Positions 33,116-46,900 of a stretch of 64,000 bases of DNA are shown one piece after another. The translations under genes were made by a program, and so were the position numbers. Every line of letters begins with the position of its first letter. Within the stretch, counting starts at the first letter, position 1. The stretch comes from Syngnathus acus. Its lineage: Eukaryota; Chordata; Actinopteri; Syngnathiformes; Syngnathidae. A model generated the notes under the pieces. The model searched no databases, was not told the DNA's origin, and was given only the letters and a program-made list of their open reading frames with translations. The stretch lies in the NCBI RefSeq assembly GCF_901709675.1, contig NC_051096.1:4739001-4803000 (forward strand), read 5' to 3'.

Positions 33116-34475
33116 CGTTAGCGTTCTGTTGAGAAAATAAAAAATAAACGAAGTGTACATTCTTGACAAAAAATCGATTTGTTTTGATGTTGTAACTGCG
33201 CTGTTAAACTTCAATTAAACGCCACCGGACTTAAACTACGGACATTTGATTTACAATTCCCCAGGAAGGAGCCGTATACTGACAGCGCATCGAGCAAAAT
33301 GATTGATATTAATATTGCTGTGCCGGCCCATTAAGCTATTAATTTTAAGCAGGAATGCTTTTACTGCAGTGTACATGAACGTCGCAAATCTTGACGTCAA
33401 ACGGCGTCGTAAAACACATAAATCAATCATATAAAAAAGGTGTGCAAATTTCTGTAATTCGTTTTCCATCAAAATAATACCCCACAAAAAAATTGGATCG
33501 ATATTTTGTAAACCAAATAGAAAAATAATCATAATCACCACTAATAGGGGGGAAAAAATAAAAGGCCTACTGCCTCTTAAACGTAAAGCAAATTATTGAC
33601 TTGCTATTAACATTTGCTAAAATTGTATTTTGTTGCCAGTATTTTTATTTTTGCTAATCGAATACTAATAATTTTCTTTTAAATAATTTTCACTTCAGAA
33701 TTTATTTCACAGGGGGGTAAACATCACCTCAATCACGTGCTTCTTTTTTAATTCTGTTTTCAATTTTCATTTATAAATTCTCTTCATTAAACATTGGTCC
33801 TATGCGAAATATTGGTCCACTAATTTGTGGTCTAAATGACGAAAACAGCGGCTTCTTAGGCCCAGAGGCCCCTAAGATGACAACAGTGGGGTGATTTACA
33901 ACATCACCTCAAGGATTTCAGTCAAATGGATTTGTGCGAGGCTTTGGAACAGGCCAGGGGTTATGCTGATATGCCAAAGTGGCAAAACATTCCACCTGAT
34001 GGACTACGCCATAGAGCTTTCTCTTGCAATCATCTCCATACTACTGTACATGCAATGCAATGACCTTTCTTGAAAACAAAAAGAGGACTCATCGCTGTAA
34101 AGGGAGGTACTTATACAATTTGTTCCGTCAACTACTCTACTAAGTAGTCTTACTATTTACACAGCATCATATGACCCTTCCCAATGTTAATGTGAAATCA
34201 CATTAGAAAGCAGTCGTCTATCTTAAACCACGTGGAAGGTCTGTGATGACTTGCCCTGAGGTAACGCACACAAAAAAAAAAAAAGCATGCTGTTCCTGCC
34301 ACTAAACTGTTCAAATCTTGAGTGGGACAAATTGTGTTTAAGTAACAGATCTTAACGTTATTTTGCTCCTTTAGATGTAATTGTTACTTTCAAGTGTTGA
34401 GCAACAATTATCTAACACTTTTAGACAAAAGAAAAGAACCAGAAAGAAAACTTGTGTAACAGAACATTGAGAACA

Positions 34476-34481
34476 TTTAAT
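34476..34481 (-). terminator. Variant polyadenylation signal (ATTAAA)
   Basis: ATTAAA on the minus strand lies about 125 bases after the stop codon of the TOPAZ1-like gene. No canonical AATAAA was found nearer on that strand. Confidence 0.4.
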
Positions 34482-34605
34482 AAAAACACTGAACAAAAAT
34501 ATACAGTAACAGTATTTGAACGTACAATAATTATCCATCACTAATACAATCACCTACTCTAGTCTTTAACCATTTTTTTAACTCTCTTTAAACTTCCTTA
34601 AGAAA

Positions 34606-37600
34606 CTAACTAGTCCACACGTCGTTCGCCCACATATGATTGCTTCGCAGCCAGCGTTGGGCCGAGGCAACGCTAAGCGTGAAGACTTGTTCTTGTGAGG
34701 AGTTCACAGCAGTATAGTGGACCTCCAGTTTGGGTTGGGGGATGAGCGCCGCTGAGAGCAGACGGCTCCCGGCTGAGAGGTACTCGCTCTCGCTCTCTTG
34801 AATCCTGGTGGGAGAAAAACAAGTCCTAACAGGAACCATGCGGCCACATGCATCTATATATAAGGTGTTACCTTTTTAGGGTGATGCTGAGGGTGGCGGG
34901 TGTCTTCTCAGAAATAGGGAGAATGACTGAAGCATTGACAGTAATTAACATCTCAAACGTGAGCGCGAGTTCCACCTCCCCCAGTCGACTAGGAACAGTC
35001 AGCGCCATGAACCCAGCGGGGGCCGATACGGCTGGGTAATAGCCAGCGGTTTGAGAGTCTTATGGGTACACATATAGGTTAGTCAAGCATCGTAGATATA
35101 TTTTTTAAAAAAAAAAAATGCAACCGTGTGTCATTGTGGGACATTTTCATATTCTACTTACGACTGAAGATCTTGCGCGCACGTAGCCAGAGGTTTTGTT
35201 TCCCCAGCTTGTGCAAAAGCGCCTGCAGCACAGCATCCTCTACTGGTACCTTTTGAGAAAGCATCAAGTCCACCGAGTCCGCAGCTACGGAAAGCATTAG
35301 TCTGTCCACGCACACTTTCAGGTGAGCATTAAACAGGGGGGTGTACCTGGAGATATCAACCTGATCTGGGGAGAAAGAAAGACATCCACACAGACATTAC
35401 ATCCATTTGATTTGACCCAAAATAAACCAGATGAGCATAAGCATCACCTGTAACTGAATTGAATGAAGATTAATAAAACCCTTATGCATGTTCTTCTCAC
35501 CATTGGGTTCTTGTATTCCTGGGAGATTACACAAGACCTCCAAGGCGTCTCTTTGCGAGGCTTTCTCAGCCAGATGGACGAGCACACGGCTTCTATTCTC
35601 CAAGTCCGGATGCTCACACGGCCACATATTGCAACTCACAAACCATTTGTTCTCTGTAGTCACAGAAACAAAATTTGTCCCAACATCACCACCAGAACAA
35701 GTCTCAGGGACGCCCTGGGCTCTAACTGAACGATACCTCGGAGAGTTTGGAGGGCTCCTTCCAGGCTGCCACTGAGGAGGAAGATCTCTGTTGCCAAGGT
35801 GATCAGGTGGCAGCGTGACTGACCGTTCTCATTCTCAAACAAACCCTTCTGCATGGAGTAGTTGATCTTGAATTGGGTCAGCACCTCCACTACCTTCCGA
35901 CCCTAATGTGCAAAAGCTACAGTTAAGCTTTTGTGCCTTGGATCAATAGTAGGAGGAAAACACTGCACAATATGATGCAGCAATATTAAAAAAATATATA
36001 TTTAGGTGTTCTTACCTTGGCCCACTGTTGAGTTTTATGGTATCTTAGCATGAGAGAGACTCCAATTCGGCCAGTGAAACCCATCAACAGGCAGTCTGGA
36101 ACTCCGTTGGGGCAAACTACATTGGAGGAATGTAGAAATGTTGCTAGTTTTTTCAATTGGTTTTTTTTTTTTTAAATAAATTCTTACTTGTCTCAGCGAA
36201 AGCCGCAAACGGCACCGACATCTTGTCTTTGGTCTCCGACAGAAGAGCGACAGCGACGTAGCCGCTGATGCGCTCCAGTTGGCTGGGATGTTGGTGGGGT
36301 GTGCAAATGCAGCTAAAGGCTTTCGCCAGACAGCACCAGTCCGCTTGCTTAACACAAAGCTGGCAAACACGACAATGTCAATCGGCAAGCTGCGCGCGGA
36401 ATAAACAGCTCGATAGGTGTTTGAAAAGCAGTGGCTCACCTCCATCTCCACCATAACACAGGCCAAGTTCAAGGAGTCTGAAACGGGCACACTGCTGGTC
36501 ATATAAAATCTTTGAGAAGAAAGGAGACAATCAGTGAGCGAGGGTACTTTTCTTATGAATCAAAACCAACCCACCTAAGATTGGCAGACGCATCTGAATG
36601 TATCAGCTTCTGGAATTCAGGAGTGTTTTTAACAACATCGAAGCAATCCAAGCTCAGCATTAAACGTTCACTGGCCATCTGTCGGTGGATGAAAATTCTT
36701 ATAACAGACGTACATACGCAGGTGAAGTATGGAGGTGTTCATTTACCTTGTAAGTTAGCAGCAGGAGGCGAGGGACAACGCTTGTGAAGCTTTTCTCTCT
36801 TACAAAGGTGAAAAGGGCGAGCAGGAATTCATGAGTAGGCTAAGAAAAGCGAGAGAAACAATTTCTCCCAAGATTATGAGAAACTGAGGTGACCTCCCCA
36901 AATAGCATCATTTTCTGCCACCTGCTGGCCGATATGACACATTACAGAGTAGTGCCGCGGAACGCAAACTCACCACGATCTTGTGAGCCAAGCTGACACT
37001 GAGCACTGAAAGAACATCAGGCACGATGCCTGCTTTCAGATGAGCCCAGAGGAGTGAGAGAAAGACAGGCATGGAGAAAAATAATCCCGGGGGATTGTCC
37101 TGGTAGTAGTTTATGAACAAAGCTCCTGGAAAAACAACAAAACGGGGACAATGGTGAAGGATCAACGCGTGAAGTGAAGCATCGGAGTTCAAGAGACTGT
37201 GCAGGTGTACAGGAGACATTTGAAGTTGGACCTGCTCTCTGGAGGCACGCTGGATTTAGGGTGAAGCGCTCCACCATGTTGATACAGAACTGGAATGGAG
37301 AAAAAAAAATAGAAAAATCTCCATCCAGTCTAGGCTTTACATTTCAAGTACAGCAGAGGGTGGTGTTGACTACCAAATAACTCGAGCATCTTTGCATTTC
37401 TATGACGGAGGAGAGAAAAAAAAATTCAAAGGTTCTACCGTACTAAGTTTACCTTCTCGTCGCCCTCCAAAGGCACATGCAGAAAGCGGCATACCTTGTA
37501 GGTACAGGAGTCGGATTCATTGAAGAACAGCCTACAGTACTGAATGTTGGACACAATTAGTTCTGTTACATTACTATTTTGGTCCCCGCTTGAATGAATT

Positions 37601-39634
37601 ACAAAGGAAGCTTTGTTTTACCAAATTTGCTCAGAAATATTTACCAAAGTATGATCAAATTTAAATACATCCATAATCTGGAAGGGTTGAACCTTCGCAC
37701 TACTTACTGAATTATTTTTATAACACCTAGGATCCGCCTTGTTTGTGGGGTGCTGCGTGGGTGGATCTGTAGAAAAGAGCGGCCGAGCAAGCGTTCAAAA
37801 GTCGGCACTTAATTCCTAAAAGTGCCGCGCTTCTCGACATTCCACTCACCGTTTCTCGCTGTCCAAAATGAAGAGAATGCGTTACATGCATCCCTGCTCG
37901 AAAAGGACAATCAATGCAAAACTGGAGCCCCTCGGATTGAAATACGTGATAATATACCTTTCCTGGATGCCGGCGCGTTGAAAATTCCTGCTGCCGTAAG
38001 ATGTATCCTGTTCAATAACACAGGCGGTAACATTAAAATTGTAATTAAGCGTTCATTAGTTTCGCTTCGTTACCATTGGTTTGGTGCCGTATTCTTCGCC
38101 GAATACAATCTTTTGCCGTTTGGGGGAGACAGTGCTCTTTTGTGGCCTCCAGGGTCTGCTGGGGCTTTCCTCTGCAAAATTCAGAAGTGTAATTATAATT
38201 CCAACACTTGAGGTTCTTTCTCAAAAACAAATCTCTGTCACGCTTGGAGATTGCCTCTGGTGTGTTTTAACACAAAAACAATTTCTTGCCGAGTGGCACG
38301 TCATTATAAGTTTCAGCGAGGTCCTTAAATTGGCCATACCGTTGTCTGGACTGTCGCACAGAAGATTTATATTAACTGGGGTCCAACTGAAACACAAGTA
38401 ATATAGTACAACATGTTGTGATAATAAGCCTTTGGCAACTGGGAGATGTTGTCAAATATGGAGCTTTACCTTTGCGTGCGAGGCTGCGACTCTCCGTATG
38501 TGGTCAAAGTCTTTGGGTCTTGGAGAACTCTGTCGGGACCCAGTTTTAGGAGACTCTCCTGGGGCAGGTCGCCGAAGAGCTCGGAGTCATCTTGGTTTAC
38601 ATTAACGAGTAGGACATCAAGTTGATATGCGGTGAACTCGTCCAAAACGCACGGCTGAGTGTCAGCGCTTGCTCCGATCTCAGTTGAAGACTCTGCTGGC
38701 TCAGATGAACTTGGTCCTGGGTCACTATCTGAAGCTGACCGACTCTCACCGTTGAAGACTTCATCATCATCATCTTCATCATCACGATCAAAACTGCACG
38801 GGGAAGAGCTGGATTCGGCGGTCCCAGGCGAACATTCGGCATTCATGGTCTGTTCCAGTTGCTCCGACGCACCTTGCCCCTCGTTGTTTTTTCCAGTTTC
38901 TTCCAAAGGCCCGTTATCAATTCCATTCTTTTCAGCACCACCAAGGCTAAAAGAGGGTGAACGTTCTCTTGGAGTAAAGAAAACCGATGGGAATACTTGT
39001 GTTGGTTCAGAATCATTCATGCCGTTGTCCAGGTTCATGATTCTATTCACAAAGAACTGCCTGCTGTGCCGGGTTATGTAAGTGCGTGCACAAGAATCTT
39101 TTTTTTCCCAAACAAAGACCCTCACTCGCTGGCAGGTGAAGGACACTGGTCCATCGTCTAACAATTCCGGTGTCTCGTCTGGCATCGTGCACGTTTCAGG
39201 ACTGCCTCTTACTTCCTCATCCTTTTGCATACTTGCACCTGACGTACCATTTGGGTGCTCATCATTTCCATGTTTCTGGAGGCCAAAGCAACGTGGCCTG
39301 ATCTGCAATCCAGCTCTCATTTCCTGTTTAAAGCAATGCACAGTCTTGGTCTTGAGATCGTCAGGTAGCACAAAGCCACAATGGTAGCACCTTGGATCAG
39401 AATTTAGGACTACATCACAAAGGTTGACTGTAGCATGGAGGGCTTCCTTAACTACCTGAGTGGCTTTCTGCGGTTCTGGGTGAGGGGCCAGTTTTTTTTG
39501 CTCTTGCATAATCAGTGTCCTCGTCTGAGGAGAAATTATTTTACAGTCACCACATGGGCCACAGCCAGAGGATTTAATTATTCTTCTCGTCGCGCCTTCT
39601 GAACCAGCAATGGAGGTAGAGGTTGGATTCAAAT
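34606..39634 (-). CDS. topaz1: TOPAZ1-like germ-cell protein (5' end unresolved)
   Basis: Nineteen exons join in phase: 39634-38470, 38386-38340, 38171-38074, 38007-37958, 37893-37850, 37766-37727, 37531-37453, 37289-37232, 37125-36974, 36839-36747, 36678-36575, 36509-36440, 36359-36188, 36116-36016, 35902-35737, 35653-35501, 35365-35162, 35031-34872, 34804-34606. This gives about 1,050 residues ending ANDVWTS. The first exon encodes a low-complexity acidic/Ser-rich region containing FTCQRVRVFVWEKKDSCART. A CCCH-finger-like patch (CTYKVCRFLHVPLEGDEKFC) follows, then a helical C-terminal half (such as LGKQNLWLRARKIFS). I assign TOPAZ1 from remembered resemblance and from its position beside abhd5. 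In mammals TOPAZ1 is germ-cell specific and needed for male meiosis. The protein is likely truncated at the N-terminus here because the first exon(s) were not resolved. Confidence 0.75.
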
Positions 39635-40341
39635 CTGTAAGTGAAAACAGAAAGTTGCACGGACTGAGATTTAAAAATGGTCTTTTCAAACTAATCTGTG
39701 CAGCAAAGCTTGGCAATTTTATCACCAGTTTATATGCCAACTTCAAATTCTAGGGGATTGTTTTTCCTCAACTGTTTTTTTATTAGACATACAAAAAAGA
39801 GCGGCCTGAAGGTATAACGACAAAAATTTTGTCATTCAGTATTGCTTCAGTGCATCAGTTTGACAGTAACATCTGCTTAGAAATAGAACGCACCCAGAAA
39901 CGTTGTGCAGCTCAGCTCTTCACAAAGACATGGTTAATTTTAGGTTTCTTAATATATTGGTGATGGTTTGAAGGGAGTGTTGATCTTAAAAAAGAAAAAA
40001 AAAACTTGAGCGTGCATCACATTGTGTTGCAAATGTCTAAACTAAGGTTGCTTTTTAACACTGGTTGAGGTCATAAATAATATTTTTGCTAGATTTCCTA
40101 GTCAAGAAAATAATTTGAAATTTTAATTTCCATACTGTTCTAACAACTCCATTAATGCCAGGCCACACAAATAAAAACGTTAAAACGAAGCGTGTTAGCT
40201 TAGCATCCCCTCATTTCTTACAATCGGCTTGAAAACGCATGAAAAAATACTCAACTTTTGACATTTCATGGCCCAAACATTAATTCAAAAACTCTTGGGA
40301 TGAATTTAATGAAATTAAAGCGAACAACAAAGTTATAAAGC

Positions 40342-40864
40342 GCCTTACGTGGCGATTTTGGTTGTCCCGAACGTGCTAATTTAGGACCACAGCAAGGCGA
40401 AGTGGCCTTGCTGCGATTCACCAGCTCGGGCCAGAACCACTTTACGCTTCCTGATGATCTTATTTCGTTTTCACTTTGGCAACAAGTTTAAGCGATGGCC
40501 TACATTTAAGGTTTGCAAGGTGGGCAGTCTGTGAACCCACGCAAACACCAGCCCCGGAGCTGCAAAGAATTCTGCACGCTTGCTCGGAATACTCGCCTGT
40601 AATACAACCACGCCGCCAGGGCACCAATTCCACCGACGTCCCTTGGAAAGCACCGGGGTCACTTGTGCACTCCCCACTGTTGACACAAATGCTTCGGGTA
40701 CTGGTGTCCGCTCTGAGCGGATTGGCGATCGGATTCGTTCGGAAGAACGTCCTGTCACCTCCATCCTCTGACAGGTTTTGTTGGGCTCTCAGTATTTGTC
40801 GCGAAACCGGATTGAAAGAGGTGAGATCTTTCAACCTGGTTCCCTTTTTCGAGGATGGAATCAT
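40342..40864 (-). other. Likely 5' exon region of the TOPAZ1-like gene
   Basis: A donor CCAC|GTAAGG near 40352-40345 would join the traced first exon (39634) in a frame reading KWFWPELVNRSKATSPCCG...GQPKSP then HLNPTSTS, which is phase-correct. No ATG precedes it in that frame before an upstream stop, so another exon or start is missing. A separate 134-residue frame (40864-40460, MIPSSKKGTRLKDL...) begins just downstream of the promoter motifs and may supply the N-terminus by splicing. Neither link is proven. Confidence 0.35.
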
Positions 40865-40934
40865 TATAGAATAACCTTTTTGTTGAAGTACTGTGTTCGG
40901 TTCAACGGTACCGCCAGTAGTGTGTGTTGATTAA

Positions 40935-40995
40935 CGCAGGACGGCCATTTTGGGCGGAGTCGAACCGCAGGTGTGGCCGCACAGCGCATGCGCAA
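40935..40995 (-). promoter_or_regulatory. TATA-less promoter with YY1 and NRF1-type motifs
   Basis: The minus strand carries AAAATGGCCG (YY1-like, near 40950), a GC box beside it, and the palindromic GCGCATGCGC of NRF1 near 40984-40993. It lies just upstream of the 5' region of the TOPAZ1-like gene. The composition is that of a housekeeping-type or germline CpG promoter and could be bidirectional. Confidence 0.5.
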
Positions 40996-40999
40996 TGGG

Positions 41000-43900
41000 T
41001 TGACGCCTGACAATTAGATTTTGTGTACCGAACGATAACATTTTCCAAGAGATGGCCAAAACTACACACTTTGCACATTTCATACTTTATTATATATGGA
41101 CTGATACTACTCCTGTACAGTCCAAAAGCACAGATTTTGTTTTGCCTTTTTATGCTCCAGTTTACCTATTTTGACAACCTGGGACGACTAAACAATAAAA
41201 AACTGCACACAAAATTGTTTATTTTCCTTTATTAACTTAGTCTCTCTCACACAGAAATCATATTCTCAAGATAGCTAGTGTTGGCTTGATTTAAGCCCAT
41301 CAAACAGTTTTCCCATGATTTTGAAATAGCTAAACTAGACACCACATTCATCACAAATAATCTTATTATCTGACATGAAATCTCTTACATAAGGCTGTGG
41401 GTAGAGAATATCTTTTGTCTCCAAATCATTCATGTATTTTTGAGCTCATGGAGGTGAAGCGTGCGAATGGTAAAGGAGAGACCCTGGTGTTGGGAAGTAG
41501 CCGTTCCCTGGAATGTGGCGGCCTGATTCACAACACCAGCTGTCCCGCCCCACCGAGCCGGCAGATGGTGCTGAAATGGTGGAGAAATCCTCTTCCCATT
41601 AGGGAGAAGAGGAACGGTTACATCTCATTGCTTCTCCTTTGGGGGGCCGCAGTCTACTCTTCCCGCTCTCCCCTGGTCTGCACTTCTCGAATGACAGCTG
41701 TGAGAAGAGAACATGCAAATGAGAAGATGAGGCGTAAAAACAGACACTCGAGGGAACTTTTTTTTTTTTTTAGTTGGATTTTTGTCAGAAATTGGGAGCC
41801 TTTGCTAAACTTCTCTGCACCTGACAGGCCACTTGCAAACCTCTCTCCACTTGCAAACATCCTCTATGCAAATTTTATAATCACACCGACGAGAGGTGTG
41901 TGTTCGTGTGTGTGTGTGTGCGAATGTGAGCGAGATATAAGCTTTTACTTAGCATATGAAATGAGCTGGGATTAGAATGGGATAAAGAGCAGGGGAGTGT
42001 TACAAGAGGTCACCGTTCATTTTGATTCCGTGAAGCACTTTCATCTTCGCCGCCCGCTCTCACAGGCATTGGACCTGCTTACACTTGCCTACACTTACAA
42101 TCTCATTTAAATGTTGAATGGCGCCGACGGTAAAAAGAGGAATAAAAGGCAGGAATTAGGCACTAGCCCGGAGCAGTGATCAAATGCAATTCGAGGCATT
42201 TAGCTGATGTGGCTATCGTGTCCACAACACGCCCGGGTGCTGTTTGTTTTCTTGCAGCCATCAATAGGTTGAATAGGGTTAATTATCACGCGTGAGGTTG
42301 AAAGTCGCACGATATTTACGATCAGCAAATTGATCCAAGCATGTTTGATGCTGATTGCATTAGCTGTAAATTCCCATAATGTATACAAGTGTCGTTTTGT
42401 TGTCCTTTGACGGCTTTATAATCTAAATTTAGATTTTTACACTATTTTTCAAAAGGCACTATTATGAACACATTAAGGACTATTATAAAAGTGAACAATA
42501 AAGCCCAATGAAAAGATCAGAATGTGCAATGGGGGAGGAAAAAATCATTTTTGCATTTATTGAAATATTCTTAAAATTTCAACTGGAGCCTCCTGCTGAT
42601 TTTAAGGGTGCTAAAAAGTCTTTCACGCTTTAAATTTTTTCATAAAAGTGCCTTATAGCTAATTTCAGGCGTGTGTGTATGTGTGTATTTAAACACTGAC
42701 GGCAGACGACAGTGTTGATTAAGGGCCCTGTAAAATAAATCTGATTAATTTAATTAGCACTACAGGGGGAAAAGATTTTGCTTGAAGGATAAATAGGGAG
42801 GAATGGCGGATCAAAAAAAAAATATGATTGCTCTTGGTAGGAGGGCTGAATAAACCTGGGTAATTATGATATGATTCCATAACTCAGGCTTTATGATACG
42901 AAAGATGATATTGATTTTCAACACGCATTTGAGTGCATTTCTTTGTCCGTATGTGTGTGTGAAGCAGACAGCAAGGCGAGCAGCAGCTGAATTCCTTTAA
43001 ATATCCCTGCCTGCCTCATCATATGGTTGCTATGGCAGCCGGCCTCTGCTATCCAGATAACGTCCACATGCAGCGAGACACCTCCTCTACCTGAACGGAT
43101 CCTACACATACGAACTGAGGGCTCCGTGAAGTAAAAACGGAGAACAATTTGATTTTTGGAGGGAAAAGATCAAATATAATGCAGAAGAGGAGGAGGGGAT
43201 AGAAGAAATGGCTGATAGAGGGGACAAAATGAGGGTGAAAAAGAGGATGTTCTGTGATCTGTAGCAATTTCCACAGAACAAAGACAAATGAAAGGTATAG
43301 CGGATAGTCAGACTCCCGGAGGTGACAATAACAGGTGGCGTCTTTTCAAAAGGCACCTATTTCATTTTCTGAACAACTCCTTTCTTCCCCGTCCTGTTCT
43401 GCCATTTTTCTGCGGTTTACACCCACCCCCCCATCCTTTCTTTTGTCTGCCTTCCTACTGCCGGTCTCGTCCTCCCTCGCTTTCATTTTTTTTATTCAAG
43501 CTCATTTAATCGCACGTATAGCCGAGGGTCCGCCGGCCACATTAAAGATGTTGGATGTATGCGGTAATCCTCATCAAGATTACTTGGTACTTAATTTCTA
43601 TCTTAAATCCACATAATATGGTGTAAAAAATACCAACAAGATATTGCCAGACTTAAAATTAGTTTCAGAATGACAAACTGCTTCATCCTATTTTTCCATC
43701 AATTTACAATAAATAAGTCGGCCAGCAATGGTTGAAATGTCCATCGAACTCACCTTAGTCAATCTATGAGACAAATCTTTAAAAGCTGATATTCGACATC
43801 CATCTTTGCGTTTTTAATGCAGCCTAAAAGGGAAACAAGAGCAATCATTAAAGAGTGCGTATGCGGTTGTGTATGTTATATTGGCAGAAGAAAAAAAAAA

Positions 43901-46900
43901 AAAGCCCACATGAGAGCGAAGTGGGAAAGAAAGTCGATGACGACGGCACCCTCAATTTCCTCTTAAAGCACAAAGGAGGCCTGATTGCATTTGAGCGATA
44001 GATATGGCTGCGCCTCAGCATCTCCTAATGCATCTGTAAATTGAGTTGGAAAATGACGACGTCTGTTGTCTGCGCTCGGGATGGAAGCCAAGCGGGTAGG
44101 CGAGCATCCTCCCCACCCTGGAAGCCGCAGACCTCCGCAATATTCACTCAAGACGGATTTTGCACCATCTTCAAGTGGGGTGAAATTACAGTAATACAGA
44201 AAACCCGGATTATGACACCGTTTAAATGGAGCAAAAACGCCGGAAGGTTGTTTAATGTCAGCGAGCACATAAATAGCAACAACGGCATTTTGTGTCCGTT
44301 TATTACGGATCCGTGTGATAACACGCATTCATTTCCTCATTAACCGGAGGCTAAACGGCAGGTACACAAAGACGCCGCATTCGAGTTCGTGTCCTCAAAT
44401 TCCGTTGAGAACATCAATAAAATCAAGATGATGGCGTTCTCCTTTAAAGTGTTATTTTTAACTCGCTTTAGAAAAAGGGCCTTTTTTTTTTTTAAAGGAA
44501 GCAAACACTCCAGAAGCGTGCAAGTAATTTAACAAAAGCATTTATTTGGTGCTTTCAATTGTCATTCAATATTTTACTCCGTGTAAAATTTTCAAATGGA
44601 AACCCGGACGACTCAACGAAAGTGTTGGTGTAACGCATTAATGCATTGAGCGGCTTGCGACGGAACACTTTGAGGCGGACGGATGCATTAGACACAAGGG
44701 CAGGGATTTGAACGCGCGAGCCTGTTGGTGGTCCACGCACGCTTTCCCTCACGCACGCGCGCACACACGCCCACGCGGTCCCGATAAGACCGACAGTCAT
44801 TTAGTTGAAGCTTTTGTCTCTTTTTTTTTTTCCTGCAGCATCTCAACGAACTGCGCAAAACGCTCAAACTTGCTGTATTATAAGCAGCTGATCCAAACAT
44901 GTATGAAGACTTTCGGAGGAAAACGTAGAAATTGTAATAAGAGGCGATGAAGAATGATTTTTGTCAGTGTAATAATTAAAAAAAAAAATCGCTTACTATT
45001 GTCAATGGTGACTGATGTGTTTTAAAGCTAATGCACCCCACCCTTCTTTTTCTGACGCAAGATGGATCGTTTGGCCTCGTGTTTGAGTGCACATCTATAA
45101 ATTTACAAGTTCCTGCCTTGCTGATTCGCCCACCGAGGGGTGCCAGCTGAGCACTAACCCTGATGACTCCTGCAGGATGCCAGCTGGGCAGGGCAGGGTA
45201 GGGCAGACAAGGCCCGGCTGGGCGGGCCGCACGGGCCGGTCGGGTTGGCGAAGCAAACAACTGCAAAGAAACAACAAAATCAGCTTTTTGAAGACGGGTC
45301 GCTGACAAATATGCAAATGTGCGCTTTATCTCGGCGACTAAATGTGTCTTTTCATGATTTCGACGGGAAACAATCGACGATTGTTCCGCCATAATGACTC
45401 TTACATTCTAGGTTGGGTACGTCGATGTTGGTAATTATGGATTAGCGGAGGCTGCCCACCACACACACACACAAAAAGCAGGATTACGCTTGGCACAAAT
45501 CTACCCACAGCAGCAACATATGCACACGCATCACCCTCAGACCTACGCACTCGTCGGCCATCACAGGCAGCGTGTCTGCTCGGCAGCCATTTTGCACGCC
45601 GGCTCTGGAATTTTCACTTAATTAAATTGACGTTTCCGCAACCACGCATCACAGTTTCAGCAAAAAAAATGATGCTCGCCAGCCCGGACGTCAAAAAACA
45701 CAGATTGTGTTTCGTTCGTACGGCCGGCGTGCAGCCAAGCGTGAACTCCACTTGGCGAGATATGTATATATGCAACGTGGGGGCGAGAGGGGCTGAGAGG
45801 GAAAGAGGGTAGGGGGGCACGCCCTACAGCTTGACAGCATTCACATATGGAAAGGGGGGGGGGGGAGGAAAAGGCATCACGAGAAATGTACAGCTTGTTC
45901 GAGGGCCTGCGTTTTTAACACAAAGAGCCTGCAAGATTGTAAATGACCCTCGTGGAAAAGGGTAAATCTCACACACACACTATAGAAGGTAATAAACGTC
46001 CGCTCAGATCAATACGTAGCATCGGAGACGCCATTTCAGATGATTGACAACCGACGTCTTTGTTCAAATTTATGATGTCGGGCAAAACGATGATGGGAAA
46101 GATGCTCGTTATTACCTCATTAAAAAAAAAAGGTCCGAGTGACCCTTACTAGAAACTGCCCCCCCATTTTTTTGAAGAGATGCCCTGATATCCTCCATCA
46201 CATGGGCCGGACTTGAAAAAGGCCACTTAAGGATAAGATCACATCTCATCTCGTGGTTGACACACAAAAAAAAAGGGGGGGGGGGGTGATGTAATAGAAT
46301 ATAACAGGGGAGGTTAAGGCGAAGGATCAATGAGGTGTGCATTGGCGAAAAGGACGGTGAAAACGGTGGCAGGTTGAATAAGGGCGTCTGGTAAAGAGCG
46401 AGTGAGTGGGGGTGGAGGGGGGGTGGGGGAGCAGCGGCGCAATGCGCACATGGCATCTTTCCGAACCCAGACGTGAGGATCACATGTTGTGCGCGTGCCG
46501 CCCTCCATACATGTGGTTGTTCATCATACACCCCCCCCTCCTCCTCCCGCCATGAGACCGCCGCACATATGATCGCCGCCCTTTGTCTGGGTCAGCGATG
46601 GTCGCCGGTTCAGCGCATCACGCTGCCATTCTTTCGTTCCACGGTTGCACTCGCGCGTATTCACACGCGCTCGCACTTAGTCATGTGCGTGGCAGATGAC
46701 CACCCCAATCCTCTTCGCTTTCTTTGACCTGTGTATTTAATCACATTCACTCTGGTATGTCTATCAAACATGACAGTCGTCCTCCTGTCATGACCGACAA
46801 ACCAACCCGCGTGTCCTCAGAGTGCACTCCCCCCGCCCCCACGCCCCAACCCCCACCCCATCTATACCTACACCGCCATCATCATCATCATCCTCACCAT

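Noticed and set aside
41397-41975. 192-residue + strand open frame in the gene-poor interval
   Set aside because: It has no recognisable domain, crosses a poly-T run and a TG repeat, and lacks supporting splice or promoter signals.
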